Below are positions 35,485-48,114 of a stretch of DNA of 64,000 nt, in pieces. A program made the position numbers and the translations under genes. The stretch's first letter is position 1; the number at the start of each line of letters is the position of its first letter. The notes beneath the pieces were generated by a model. That model saw nothing but the letters and a program-made list of their open reading frames with translations. It had not been told where the DNA came from and searched no databases. This DNA is from Solanum dulcamara. Taxonomy: Eukaryota > Streptophyta > Magnoliopsida > Solanales > Solanaceae. The stretch is taken from assembly GCF_947179165.1 (NCBI RefSeq), contig NC_077248.1, positions 50,237,232 to 50,301,231 of the forward strand, read 5' to 3'.

Positions 35485-36644
35485 AAAAGATTGCTTATTA
35501 AGCATGATGTTTCAATGATGTTTTATATAAGTAATTATACCATGAAAGCTAGTTCACACACACTCATATTAAAGAAGTGAAAGGACATTCTCACCACTCA
35601 TGAATTCTTATGAATAAACTATGTTAATGAGTTATTCTTATGATTTCTTTATCATGAGGATTAATATATTTTATTGTCTTTCCTAATGATGTCAATGACT
35701 ACATTATGAAATTTTATTGGGATAATGACTAAGTATCGAGAGGACTTTAAAGTGGGATTTGGTCTAGTAGTCATAATGGCTACCCAAGAAAATTCTAGTA
35801 GCAACCTTTAGTCCCTAACTACATTTCCCACATAGGTTTTTGATGCCATTATGTACTAGCTAGTGGATCAACATATAGCTCATGATTATGATTCTCTCAC
35901 AGAGTCTACTCTGGCAAAGTAGCCTCTCTCTTCTCGATGTAGAAGATACATCAGATTCTATGTTATAGCACACATGATCTTATATGTCAGTTAAAGGTCA
36001 TATCCTACACCAAGGTATCTAAAAAGGTATAAAGTTCTCATAATAATGTGTTGATGCATGAACCACATGATTATTATGTTTTAATGTTTTAAGGTTTCAC
36101 TCATGTTTCATGATATTGGTCATGTACCTCATGATTCATATTGATTATGTCCTATATTCATTGTTCATGCATACTTCTCACATACTTAATGCATTTCATG
36201 TACTAACACATCTTTTTTCCTACGTTGTATCATAATGTATAGTTGGACGATCATATCACACCTTCTACTCATGGCTAGAGTTGAGCTTTACTTTCTTAGT
36301 TGGTGAGTCCTCATGTTTCGAGGACAAGGATTTTATCTTTTCATCGCCCTTCAACTTTTATATATTGTCATGGGTGAGCTATGAGCTTGTCTTATACCTC
36401 CATCTAATTTAGTATAGGCATGTTGGATGTCGTGGAGTCTATGTTATCTTCTCATTTCAAGTTTAAGACTTGTTGTCTTTTATTTAGATTTTCCATGTTG
36501 AGAATTTATTTTTGCATTTATGTCTTAGCTTATTGCTTTACTTACCTTATGTATGCTCATGAATGATAAGCTAGGATACTTGGTTGGGATCCCTCATGAT
36601 TCTAATCATCGTGTCACACATATGGTCTAGCTTTGGTCATGACA
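35485..36644 (+). mobile_element. E1 5' LTR, second part
   Basis: Resumes by about 35500 (ATGATGTTTCAATGATG aligns with 42262 onward in the 3' LTR) and ends TTTGGTCATGACA at 36644, followed by the primer site. The exact L1-LTR boundary is uncertain by about 20 bp. Confidence 0.85.
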
Positions 36645-36647
36645 AAC

Positions 36648-36660
36648 TTAGTATTAGATC
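36648..36660 (+). promoter_or_regulatory. E1 primer-binding site, degenerate
   Basis: TTAGTATTAGATC, a decayed version of TTGGTATCAGAGC, starts 3 bases after the LTR end. Confidence 0.55.
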
Positions 36661-36864
36661 ACAAGTTTTAAAGTGTCCTAGGGAGTGTAACATCCCATGT
36701 TGAGTAGATTATTGTTCATCACTGTAAAGCGCACCACATCTATAAATAGGAGGTTATGAGGGGTTTTAGAAAAAAAACATCACTTTTTTCATTATCTCAT
36801 CGTATGATAGAGTTGAACTCTAAGTATTCTTCCTCTAATGCTTTCTCTTTGCGATTTCACAAAT

Positions 36865-37700
36865 ATTCCTCTAAGAAGAAACCCTATCCCAAGGAATGTT
36901 GGGGAGAAGAAATAATCTCCAAATGACCATTTGAATGAGCAAGTCTCTCATGCAGCTTTTCGTACCGCAATTCAAGTTCTGTCCCAAGCTATAACAACTT
37001 AAGCAAATAGTGAAGTGGTAGATCCCGTGAACCCAAATATGGGTATGATGGCTAGCTTAGTTTGTGATTTCACCCATATGAACCCTCTGGAGTTTTATGG
37101 TTCTAAGATGAATAGGGATCCATAGAGTTTGTGGAGGGTATTGGCAAAATTGTTGACATCATGGGTGTTAGCCCAGTGGAAAAGGAAGACTTGGAGGTAT
37201 TTCAACTCAAAGCGGTTACTCAAGTTTGGTATGATCAATGGAAATATGAAAGAGGTAGAGATGATCAACCCATTGATTGGGAAGAATTCAAGAGTGTTTT
37301 TCTAGAATGTTGAACCTCCATTCTTATCAAAGAGATGGACATTTCCAATCTCATAACACATGCCAAAAAAATTAAGGAGGAAAAGTTGAAGGAGAGATCT
37401 AGAAAGGAGTCTAAGTGGACTTGAACCGATAGTGGAAATTTCACAAATGGTAAGCTCAGGAATGGTGGTCATCCTTAGTTTCATCAAACGTATTCCGACG
37501 GAGATTCATCTAACACTTCAGCTCCAAAATTTGATAAAGATAAGGTGCCTAATCCTAAGGCACAAGGAGTAGCTCTGAGTGGTAAAGTCATCCTTTCATA
37601 CAAGTAGTGAGAAAGGTATTATAAGGAAGAATGCTTAGTAGGGTCAGATGTATGCTATAGGTGTGGAAAGCTAGGTCATTAGGCAAAGAAATAAGGAGTG
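36865..37700 (+). pseudogene. E1 gag, broken
   Basis: The expected start MPxRRN reads IPLRRNPIPRN, so the ATG has become ATT. HAAFRTAIQVLSQAITT and MNPLEFYGSKMNRDP follow, and after a frameshift comes EGIGKIVDIMGVSPVEKE and VWYDQWKYERGRDDQPIDW. The zinc knuckle at 37653 onward reads CYRCGKLGH then stop-AKK-stop, so the last cysteine is a stop. The gag type matches the fragments at 7655-8988 and 54040-54895. Confidence 0.8.
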
Positions 37701-37799
37701 GTGCTAGAACCAAAACTCAAACTTAGACTATTGGTTGTTCAGATCAAGGTGGTACTACTTTGGGTCGTGGTCAGTGCGAAAAAATATTTTAGGCCCTTC

Positions 37800-38025
37800 A
37801 GACTCGTTAGAAGTTAGAGGACTCGCCTGATATGGTGACTAGTATGTTAAAAGTTTTTGACTTTGATGTTTATGCATTGTTAGATCCTGGTGCTACCCTA
37901 TCATTTGTTACTCTTCATCTTTCTGTGAAATTCATTGTTAGTCTTTTGATTTTGCTAGAGCATATTTTGGTGTATACTCCTGTTGGTGATTCAGTTGTGG
38001 CTCAGACAATCTATTAAAATTTCTT
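37800..38025 (+). pseudogene. E1 protease fragment
   Basis: Contains VFDFDVYALLDPGATLSFVT, the retropepsin active-site region in the form common in Tekay-like elements, followed by ILVYTPVGDSVVAQ. Open for 61 residues (37832-38017). It would cleave the Gag-Pol polyprotein. Confidence 0.75.
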
Positions 38026-38429
38026 AGTTTTAGTTTTTCATAAAGTCACGTCGGTTGATCTTATATAGCTTGATATGACCGATATTAATGTTATTCTCGA
38101 TATGGATTTTTTTCATGCATGTTATTCTTCAACATGTTATAGAACTCGTGTAGTCAAGTTTCAATTTCCTAATATGCTAGTCGTAGAATGGAAATGTAGT
38201 AATTCCGTGTTTAAAGTTCAATTCATCTCATGCCTTAAAGCCTAGAAAATGATTTCAAAGTGTTGCATCTATAATCTAGTCAGGGTTAGAGATACAAATT
38301 CTGAAGCTCCTACTCTTGAGTAAGTTTCAATTATTAATGAGTTTTTAGAAGTCTTCCCCGATGGCTTCCAAAGCGTCCTTCCCAAAAGGGAAATAGACTT
38401 TGGTATTGATCTTCTACCAAATACCTAAC

Positions 38430-38970
38430 CTATATGAATTCCTCCTTATCGAATGGCCTCGACAGAACTGAAAGAGTTAAAGGATCAGTTAAAAGATTTA
38501 TTGGATAAGATTTTCATTAGACCGAGTATCGCTCTAGGGGTTCTCCCATTCTCTTTTTTAGAAAGAAGGATGGTTCTCTCCAATTGTGTATAGACTGTCG
38601 GCAATTCAACTAGGTCACTCTAAAGAATAAGTATCCCATTCCAAGAATTGATGACTTGTTCGATCAACTTCAAGGAGCAACCTGCTTTTTATATATTGAT
38701 CTTCGATCGGGTTATCATCAACTCCGAGTAAGGAAATGTGACATTCCAAAGATGACTTTTAGAACTTAGATTGTCACTTTGAATTCTTGGTTGACTTTTG
38801 GACGAATGAATGCTCCTACAATTTTTATGAATTTAATGAGTAGGGTATTCAAGCAATATTTGAATATGTTCATAATTGTGTTCATTGATGATATTTTGAT
38901 CTATTCTCAGAGTGAGAAAAAAAATGTCGATCATTTTAGGATTATCTTGCAAATTCTCAAAGACTAACAG
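38430..38970 (+). pseudogene. E1 reverse transcriptase, broken
   Basis: PYRMASTELKELKDQLKDLL opens the domain, with a frameshift near 38530 in the RPSI region. Then come RKKDGSLQLCIDCRQFN-stop, [30 protein letters not shown], and NAPTIFMNLMSRVFKQYL followed by the catalytic VFIDDILIYSQS at about 38878-38912. Both aspartates are present, but two or more stops and one shift make it inactive. Confidence 0.85.
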
Positions 38971-39249
38971 TTGTTTATTAAGTTTAGCAAGTGTAAGTTT
39001 TTGTTATGGTTAGTTTCTTTCCTTGGTCATATTGTCTCTAGTGAAGGTATGATGGTGGATCCTAAGAGGATTGAAGCGGTTAAGAATTGACCTAGACCAT
39101 AGTCTCCTTCCGATATTCAGAGTTTGTTGTGCCTAGCTGGTTATTATAGATAGTTTGGGGAAGGTTTCTCTTTCATTGTATCGTCCTTTACTACTTTGGC
39201 TAGAAAAAAAAGGTAAAATTTCAATGGTCTAAGTCATGTGAGAAGAGTT

Positions 39250-39700
39250 TTCAAGAGTTGAAAGATAGGCTTACTTCCGCTCTAGTGTTGACTTTATCAA
39301 AAGTTTTCGATGGTTTGTTGTTTATTCTGATGCCTCTAGAATTGGCCTTGGTTATTTTTTAATTCCACTGGTAAAGTGATAGTCTATTCTTCTAGGAAAC
39401 TTAAGGTGCACGAAAAGAAATACCCAACCCATGAATTGGAGTTAGCGGCAATAGTTTTTTCCTTGAAGATTTGGAGACACTACCTTTATGGTGTCCATGT
39501 TGATATATTCACTAATCACAAGAGTTTGAAATATGTGTTCACTCAAAAGGATTTGAATCTTCGATAAAGAAGATGGATTGAGTTGTTGAAGGACTGAGAT
39601 ATGAGTGTGTTGTACCATCTGGGAAAAGAGAATTTGGTTACCGACGCTCTTAGTAGGTTGTCCATGAATAGTGTTGCCCATATTGAGGATGAATAGAAAG
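39250..39700 (+). pseudogene. E1 RNase H, broken
   Basis: [24 protein letters not shown] sequence with [20 protein letters not shown] and [20 protein letters not shown], where the usual TDH is TNH, so the catalytic aspartate is lost. LVTDALSRLSMNSVAHIE ends the domain. Stops lie near 39565 and 39597. Confidence 0.8.
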
Positions 39701-39899
39701 AATTAGTTTGTTATGTTCATAGATTAGCCTGTTTGGGTGTTCGATTGGTTGATTCTGAAGATGGTGGTATGGCATTGAATTGTCTCTTGTGGTGGATGTA
39801 AAGTCCAAGTAAGATAATAATCCTACTTTGGTTGAGTTGAAGAAAGAAGTTTCCGAAAAAAACACTGAGGCTTTCTCCAAAGGGTGAGACAGAGTTTAG

Positions 39900-40750
39900 A
39901 GATATCATGGTCTATTGTATGTTCTCGATGTTGATGGTTTGAGGGAAAATATATTGTATGAAGAACATAGTTTGCAGTATTATATATATGCGAATTCCAC
40001 AAATATGTATCATGATTTGAGAGAAGTGTATTGGTGGAATGGAATGATAAGGGATATTGTAGAGTTTATGGATACATGTCCAAATTGAAAATAAGTGAAG
40101 GTTGAACATCAAAAACTAGGAGGTTTGAATCAAGATATTGAAATTCCTACTTGAAAGTGGAAAGCCTTGAATATGGACTTTATTATAGGTTTGCCTCATA
40201 CTCGTAGGCAACATGATTCTATTTGGGTGGTCATTGATCGAATTATTAAGTCAGATCGATTTCTTCCCATTAAGACTTCTTATGCAGATAAGGACTATAC
40301 TAGATTGTATGTTCGGGAGTTGTTAAGCTTTATGGCTTCCCATTGTTTGTCATTTTGAATCGAGTTACTTAGTTTATGTCTCAATTTTGGAGATCTTTCC
40401 AAAAGGGTCTTAGTACGCAAGTGAAGTTTAGTACAACTTTTCACCCTTAGACGGATGGTCAGTCCGAGCATACCATTCAGACCTTAGAGGACATGTTAAG
40501 ATCTCATGTTATTTATTTCAAAGGTAACTAAAAAGATCATTTTCCATTAATTTAATTTTCATATAATAATAGTTATCATTCCACCCTCTAAATAGCTCTA
40601 TTTGAGTCATTATATGGTAAGAGATGTAGATCTCATATTAGATGGTTTGAAATTGGTGATGTTACTTTTATAGGACCTGAGTTGGTGCATGTGGCTATGT
40701 AGAAGGTAAGGATGATTATAGAAAGACTTCTAAGAGTCGACAAAAGTCTT
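39900..40750 (+). pseudogene. E1 integrase, broken
   Basis: The N-terminal zinc region has EEHSLQYYIYANSTNMYHDL and MDTCPN followed by a TGA where the second cysteine should be. The catalytic core starts KALNMDFIIGLPHTRRQHDS with the first aspartate, then VVIDRIIKSDRFLPI. Downstream DGQ and E-containing parts (QTLEDML-like, near 40480) are shifted among frames. Integrase would insert the cDNA. Confidence 0.75.
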
Positions 40751-41170
40751 ATTCAGATGTGAGGAGAAAAGAACTTGAATTTGAGGTTAAGGATTGGGTC
40801 TACTTGAAAATTTCACCCATGAAGGGTTTGATGCATTTTAGCAAGCAAGGGAAGCTTAATCCCTACTGTGTAGGTGCATATGAGATTTTGAAGTTCATTG
40901 ATAAGGTAACATATGAGTTGGATTTGCCTTCTAAATTGGCATTGGTGCATCCAGTATTCTATGTGTATTTGTTGAGAAAGTTCGTTAGTGATCCTAGCTC
41001 TATTATGCCTTTGGACAAAATTGGTATGACAGAGTATCTTTCATGTGAAGAGGTTCTAGTTGAAATCCTATACCGGTAAGTTAGAAAGTTGCAGAATAGG
41101 GATGTAGCTTCAGTTAAGGTTTTATAAAGGAACCAAGAGGTTGAAAGTGCTACATGGGAAGCTGAAATTG
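40751..41170 (+). pseudogene. E1 integrase C-terminus with chromodomain-like end
   Basis: Open for 106 residues: VKDWVYLKISPMKGLMHFSK, LNPYCVGAYEILKFIDKV, ALVHPVFYVYLLRKFVSDPS, and EEVLVEILYR. After a stop it continues VRKLQNRDVASVKVL and ESATWEAEIDI. This is the GPF/GPY-like module plus the divergent chromodomain tail of Tekay-type chromoviruses, which helps target insertion to heterochromatin. Confidence 0.8.
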
Positions 41171-41387
41171 ATATAATATCCTGATATCCTCATCTCTTTC
41201 CTTTCATTCCAATTTGGGGTATTGATATCATGTTCATGAGTTGAGTTTTAATGTCATGTTCTAGATTGAGATTAAATATTCCACATTTTATGCACATTTG
41301 GTGTATTCTGCATTCATGTTGGGAAGTTATGTCTCTTTCCTATTCCATTAATGCTATCTTGAGTCCTTTTCGAGGAAAAATGTTCCC

Positions 41388-41400
41388 AAGGAGGAGATAT
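41388..41400 (+). promoter_or_regulatory. E1 polypurine tract
   Basis: AAGGAGGAGATAT sits directly before the 3' LTR (TGTAAGAC). The reversed copies at 56895 and 62502 keep the same layout. Confidence 0.75.
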
Positions 41401-43399
41401 TGTAAGACTACGGAAGTTGGAACGCAGGAAATGAGGTTTGAGAAGAAAATCATAGCTTTTGACAGGAGGTGATCCTTCACGGAACCCTTCACGAGCCGTT
41501 GTGATCTCCATTGGCTGTGGAGAGCAACCGTCAAAGTTCTCTGATAAGTTGGAAATTAAGGCAAGGACCATGGAGAACTCCATAGCTTGTGGTGCTCACC
41601 ATGGACCATGAAAGGCTCCATGAACCTAACCCCCTCAAGACCCCTCATCCTAAGTTCTCAAGTCAACTACCACGATCCTCACAATGACCCGGGGTGAACT
41701 TCACGGGCCATGGTGGGCCCTCTATGTAGGTGCCCAAACTCAATTAAGTTAGCTGTGTTTCGGTCCTTTCCCTATGATTTCATTAATGAATGTGGAAGGT
41801 TTTAGGGGTTTATAATATCCTATTAGCTACCCTAGGCCCTCCTAACCCTCTCATTCTCACCCTAACACCCAAATCCCAAAATCTTCTCTCAAGAGTCTTC
41901 TTTTTCCTCAAACTAGTTCCAACGAAAATAAAAAGTCAAGACTTTAATCCAATGCAAGTTAGGGCTTCTAAAGCTTTAGGTATGTGGGAATTCATCCATG
42001 GGTCCTTTGACCCATGGAGTCCCAATGTTCTCTCAAATTCTCCTTTCAATTCTTCTTCTAAAAGCCCTAGTTTAATGAATTTGTATTGGGTCTTCATACT
42101 TATGATTTATCTTATGATTATTGATTAGTTATGCATAATTTACATCATATTGCACGATTTTACTTTAATTTTCATGACCCATGCTATATATTATTTTCAA
42201 GTGATTTCAATGAAGGCTTATGAATAACTACCAAGGTTTGTGAATGACTCATGAAAGACTATGAATGATGTTTTAATGATGTTTTAAGCAAGAATTTATA
42301 GTGTGAAAAGTAGTTGTCACAGACACATGTTAAAAAGGTGAACATACATTCTCACCAACATGTGCATTCTTATAAATCAACCATGTTAATGAGACATTCT
42401 TGTGATTTATGTTTGATAATAATTGATATCTTTTATTGTCTTTCTTAATGATGTAAATGATTATGTTTTCATGAAATTCTGTTGGGATGATGACTTAGCA
42501 TCGAGAGGAGTTTAAGTTGGGGTTCCGTCCGGTAGCCATAGTACTACCCAAAGGAATCCTAGTAGCAACCTTAAGTCCCTAAATATATTGCCCGCGTAGG
42601 CTTATGATGTCAATATGGCCTAGCTAGTGGATCCACGTATAGCTCATGATTATGATGCTTTTGGGAGTCTACCTTGGAAAAGTAGCCTCTCTCTTCTCAA
42701 TATGGGGGTTACATCAGATTCTATGTTATATGTCGCATGGTCTTATTTGTTGGTTAAAGGTCATATCCCACACCAAGTTATATGAAAAGGTATAGAGTTC
42801 TCATGATAATATTTTTATGCATGGACCACATGATTATGAGTTTACATACTTCAAGGTTTTACTCATGTTTTATGATATTGGTCATGTATCTCATGATTCA
42901 TATTGATTATATCCTATATTCATTGTCCATGCATACTTCTCAAATACTTAGTACATTCGATGTACTAACGCATATTTTTTGCCTATATTTTATCATAACG
43001 TAAGGTCGTACGATCATCGCGCACCTCTTACTCACGGCTAGAGTTGAGCTTTACTTTGTTTGTTAGTGAGTCCTCATACTTCGAGGACAATTCATTAATC
43101 TTTTCATCCTCCTTCGACTTTTATAAATTATCAAGAGTGAGCTAGGAGCTTGTCTTATGCCCCCATCTAGTTTTGTAGAGGCATGTTGGATGTCATGGAG
43201 TCTATATTGTCTTCTCAATTTGGGTTTGAGACTTGTTATCTTTTATTGAGATTTTCTATGTTGAGACTTTATTTTTTCATTTATGTATTAGCTTATTGCT
43301 TTATTTACCTATGTATGCTCATGAATGATATGCTAAGAAGCTTGGTTTGGGTCCCTCGAGATTCTAGTCGACACCTAGGGTCTAGCGTGGGTCATGCCA
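41401..43399 (+). mobile_element. E1 3' LTR
   Basis: 1999 bp, from TGTAAGACTACGG to GTCATGCCA (expected TGACA). It aligns along its length with the split 5' LTR. A 13-bp or shorter gap near the end (GATTCTAGTCGACACC) marks a deletion around the usual GTGTCACACC. Confidence 0.9.
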
Positions 43400-43404
43400 T
43401 CTGA

Positions 43405-44030
43405 TAGCTCAATAATATTATATGCTACTTCAACACAATAATAAAAACACAGTCTAACTATAAAACCACCTAAAATAATCCGAGGCACACAAATTCAACA
43501 AAAGTTGTTGTTTTCAATAACAACGTGTAACTTCTAAAGTAACCATAGCGGGGTTTAAAAACCTCTACCTTGTGTTATGTAAAGGAAATCAGTATAAACA
43601 CCAAAATCCTCACGACCTTCTTCTTTTATTATCAACTACACAACTCAAAATTAATGGGACAAACACATTCTAGATGAGTTCTACGACCACCCCGACTTGT
43701 TTTTTAATCTTGGAGCAAGTTTCAATAGTGATTTACCCTTCAATTTAGCTTGGAATCTAGAGAAGAGAGGAAGAAGGTGACCTAGTCTTTTAGGAACTAT
43801 TTGTAAATTAAAATAGGTCCCAAAGTATATATATCTCTCGCTAATATGCGGGCCGCCTCCACGTGCTTGCTTATAATCATGCGCAAAAATATGAATATCT
43901 CTCTATTGTAAAGTTGTATCAAAGAACAGTGTTATAATGACTCTCAAGGTTATTTTTATCTTTCTTTGATATTTTCAGTATTTACAGCTTTCCTATAGGG
44001 ACCCCAAGTCATTTATGACTTATTGGCACT
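43405..44030 (-). mobile_element. Possible reversed LTR fragment of another family
   Basis: No gene. On the minus strand it has a TATATATACTTTGGGACC core-promoter-like site (about 43821-43838) preceded by a GC-rich part containing CACGTG, and a leader-like region downstream. Termini were not recognised, so the call is tentative. Confidence 0.35.
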
Positions 44031-45453
44031 GACAGTTCGATCGTTTGTTCATTCGATTGGCCCGATTCTCTATTTTGGAGCTCTTAGAGTTTGAATGATT
44101 GACTTTGATCAAAACTCCACAAAACCTACCTCAGAATAGAATTCTGATGATTCCATCAGCTTTGAAATTGTCATATTAGGCTAGTACCATGGTTAGCATG
44201 AATATCGAGGCGATCAATATGAGTTTGAGACCATTTGGCACTGTAGCCTTTGAAATTTGGCATTAGGTTGACTTTGGTCAATATTCTTGGTAAACGCACT
44301 CGGATTAAAATTTTGTCAGCCCGGCCAGCTATGGATTGGTCATTTTAGGATAGTCATGTTCGGCTTGAGTTTTGAGCCTTTCGATGCGAGTTTGAGACAT
44401 TATGCATTTTAGCCTTGAAGCTTTAGCCTAATCTTGACTTTGGTCAACATTCTTAGTAAACGCACTTAGATTGAAATTTATTAAGCGTGGTTAGCTCTAA
44501 AATATCAATTTTAGTCTGGAATGACCTTTCGTTAGTGTTCCAAGGGTTTCGGTCTCATTTCAACACTTTTTTTAGAATTGGAAAAATTATGCTTAGGTAT
44601 GGGACCCATATTTTATAGAGACAACCTCAGATGGAAATTTTGACGGCGCCTTTAAGTCTGGAACATCCAATTTGGTGGGGTAGCATAGTTCATTTTCATG
44701 CACGGGATTCCGAATGTATCTCGGGTACCCTGTTGGAGTACTGACAGTTCGATCGTCTGTTCATTCGATTTGCCCGATTCTCTATTTTGGAGCTCTTAGA
44801 GTTTGAATGATTGACTTTGACCAAAACTCCACAAAAACTACCTCAAAATGGAATTCTAATGATTCCATCAGCTTCGAAATTGTCATATTAGGCTAGTACC
44901 ATGGTTACCATGAATATCAAGACGATCAATGAGAGTTTGAGACTATTTGGCACTGTATCCTTTGAAATTTGGCGTTAGGTTGACTTTGGTCAATATTCTT
45001 GGTAAACACACTCGGATTGAAATTTTGTCAGCCCGGCCAGCTCTGGATTGGTCATTTTAGGCTAGTCATGTTTGGCTTGAGTTCTGAGCCTTTCGATGCG
45101 AGTTTGAGACATTATGTGTTTTAGCCTTGAAGCTTTAGCCTAATCTTGACTTTGGTCAACATTCTTAGCAAACGCACTTAGATTGAAATTTATTAAGCGT
45201 GGTTAGCTCTAAAATATCAATTTTAGTTTGGAAAGACCTTTTGTTAGTGTTCCAAGGGTTTTGGTCTCATTTCAACCCTCCTTTTAGAATTGGAAAAATT
45301 ATGCTTAGGTGTGGGACCCACAGTTTATAGAGATAACCTCAGATGGAAATTTCGATGGCGCCTTTAAGTCTGGAACATCCAATTTGGTGGGGTAGCATAG
45401 TTCATTTGCACGGACGGGATTCCTAATGTATCTCGGGTACCCTGTTGGAGTAT
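44031..45453 (+). repeat. 712-bp tandem duplication with about 170-bp subunits
   Basis: GACAGTTCGATCG starts unit 1 at 44031 and unit 2 at 44743. Both end with TCTCGGGTACCCTGTTGGAG (to 44740 and 45453). The units are nearly identical by eye. Within each, three related subunits each begin GACTTTGRTCAA, which suggests an older about 170-bp repeat layer. Confidence 0.9.
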
Positions 45454-48087
45454 TTTCCAACTCCAAGTTGAGTTGGTGCACCTCTGATTTGGTCTTCGCG
45501 TTCCCAGACTTGTCCCCGTGTTCGGGGAGAAAAAAGAACTTTCCTTCTGGGTTTGCAAACTTAGTCCCTGCATTAGTAGCAAAGACAGAGCCTTCCTTCC
45601 GCATTTGCAGACCTGTTCCCCGCATTCGCAGAGGTTTGTTGGATGGTCTATTAATTAAGACCAACAACCCTTTTTAGCCCTGACTTCCTTCACTCTTTTG
45701 GTATTTTAGGAGCTATAGAGCTCCAAATTGAGCAATTCTAAGTGCTACGGTTGGTATTGATCATGGCTACGGGTTGGCATGTTAGTGAGAGCATGCAAGG
45801 TATTGGTTTGAGGTAAATTCCCCCCAAAGGATCTGCCCAAGCTTAGTTGCGGCTTTAATGGTGAAATTATTTTTTGGGTTATTTTCTCCCATTTTGAGCA
45901 TCGATTTGTGACCCATTTTCTAGTACAAGCTCAATAATGTGTTTATAACCTTTTCATGAAATCATTTTTGGAATTTCCATTATGGGTCCCACAATCCTGT
46001 TTTATACCCAATTTTTGGTCCATTTTTGAAACAAATACAATTTTTGTTTCAAAATGTTCGTATTGATGAGATGATCAACATATTGACAACATGGAGGCAT
46101 TTGGAGTTGTTTTAGGAGTGAAAATCTACCGGAAAGTGGACTTGGAGCGCGCGTGTTAGACTTCGAGGTAGGCTGCGGTCTCCTTTCCTTTGATTGAGCT
46201 TTGTGAGGTATTGTTTAGTATAAATTGTGTGTCATATGGATTGTATGTAGCTGGATCGGCTTGATTCCTAAATTTTTGGTTCTTTATCCCGATGCGAGCC
46301 TTAGGCCAGGTTGCCCTATGAGACTTCTAGTCTAGTTTGTAAGAATACTGATTATGTCTTAGTTTGGCCTCGATTAGCCTGTTTTAGGTGTCTTGATTAG
46401 TTTTTATTGTGGTTGGCGGATTTACACCTTAGGATTGATTTTGGGATGAAACTTAGTTGATGCAGCCATTTTTGGAGGTAGTTTCTTAGACTTAGTGTCC
46501 TTCTCTATTGTAGCATCTATTTTGAAACTTTGGTGTAGATATTTCTACTTGGTTAGGCTTGTGAATTATTGTTGGATCCCATTTATGGGTTTAGAGCTAG
46601 AATCCCCTATGTTTACTTTTGCCATTTGGCGGGGCTAGTTGTGGTTGTAATCTCGAGGTTGGATTTCTAGTTGGATCTGAGATATTGATTGACTAGTTGA
46701 GTGCTTGCTTCCCTTATTTTCTTACTCCTTGTTACCCGGTTAGGGTAGAGTTCCCTTTTAGGCCTTGTGATTGAGTTAGACGAGTAGAGTTGAGCTTTAG
46801 GCCTTTATTAGAGGTCGGTTGCATTTGTTAGCCCTATTTTCATGCTCTAGAGGGTAAGGTGCTTGTGGCTTCATTATTATTTGTGATTGTGCATGTTTTT
46901 TGGGTGCTAGTGATGGCAAGCATTGCATCGGATCATTGTTTTCTCATAGATGTAGTCAACCCCGGTTCATGCATTGGGTCTTTTTATTGATTTGAGAAAG
47001 ATAGGTTGTAACCCAACTATTTTATACTGATTTTCGAATAGGAGTCATACAACCTTTATTACTACTATTTTCAGTGGACTAAAGGCATCGAGGATGCGCT
47101 CATTTTATTATATTGATTTGAGGTGTTGAGGATGAGCTTATTTTATGATACTAGCCCGGTCGGAGAGATATCTGACCCTTTCTATATTAATTAGAATTTT
47201 ATCTTCGGTCACCGCAACAGAGTGCATTTTTTTATCCGATACACAGATTGATATTTACACCAGCATAGTTGTTTGCACATGTCTGTAGTATTAGATGTCG
47301 TGAGGGTTTATCTATTTATGAGTGAATTTCCTGGGCACACAGGGGCTCGGGAGGTATTTTTTGACTACTTGTGAACTTGTGGCGGTATAAAGGGTGGTCT
47401 CTTTTTTGAAGGCAGTTACTGCCCTTGTTCTTATTTATCTAATATTTTTGTGCATGAATTTAGTTGATACGGTCCTTTAGGCCTTTATGTGATATATGTA
47501 TTTACTTCTGTTAGTAGGTTGTCTCTTAGATTCCTCCTTCATAGTGTGTTGTCGAGTTTAGGTTCTAGGTTGGTGCCACCAGGTACGTCCTTTGGATCCT
47601 TGCTTGTTCCCTATCTTCTCCCTTCCTTATATCAGGTGTTTCTTATTGCAAGCTTCTGTATTATTCTTTTTAGTTACTTGTGATATATACTCCTTGCCTA
47701 CGTATTATTTATACTTTTTTATTATCTTTGGAGCTCAGTCAGTCGATGCCTACTGTGTGCCACTTATTGGTACTCATATTACACTTCTACACCTTGCAGA
47801 TTATAGTATGGTATTTCCTTGCTGATTCGTATATCTTGTGGAGTGGCTTTTGGATTTTGGAGACTTGGATGAGTGCTTGGAGTTCAGAGTTGCCTATCTC
47901 CTTCTATTTTGGGCTTGGACTAATCCTTATTTTGCATTCGGAGACTGTCTGTATTACTATTACTATTATTGTATCTGTATAAACCTTGTACTTCCTAATT
48001 TGGTTTAGTATCTCGACTACCAACCGATGCTAAGGCCTGGGGTTTGTTTTGTTGTATTGTTATTCTTCTTCTTGTCGTATAATTAAT

Positions 48088-48114
48088 ATTATTATTATTA
48101 TTATTATTATTATT
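48088..48114. repeat. (ATT)9 microsatellite
   Basis: Nine uninterrupted ATT triplets near the end of the long LTR. Confidence 0.9.

Larger units (their letters stand above)
26638..43399 (+). mobile_element. Gypsy element E1 (Tekay-like), with L1 nested in its 5' LTR
   Basis: Structure: 5' LTR (26638-27477 and about 35485-36644), primer site, gag, protease, RT, RNase H, integrase, chromodomain-like C-terminus, polypurine tract (41388-41400) and 3' LTR (41401-43399). Flanks are TTTGA (26633-26637) and TCTGA (43400-43404). Removing the about 8-kb L1 leaves about 8.7 kb, a normal size. The two LTRs differ at many positions by eye, so the insertion is old. All reading frames are broken. Confidence 0.9.

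Noticed and set aside
45305..45667. 120-residue reverse frame
   Set aside because: It spans the end of the 712-bp repeat and the LTR; no known domain and not conserved in the first repeat unit.
47489..47982. Overlapping hydrophobic frames of 64-100 residues as a membrane protein
   Set aside because: They come from T-rich LTR sequence in three frames with no supporting motif.
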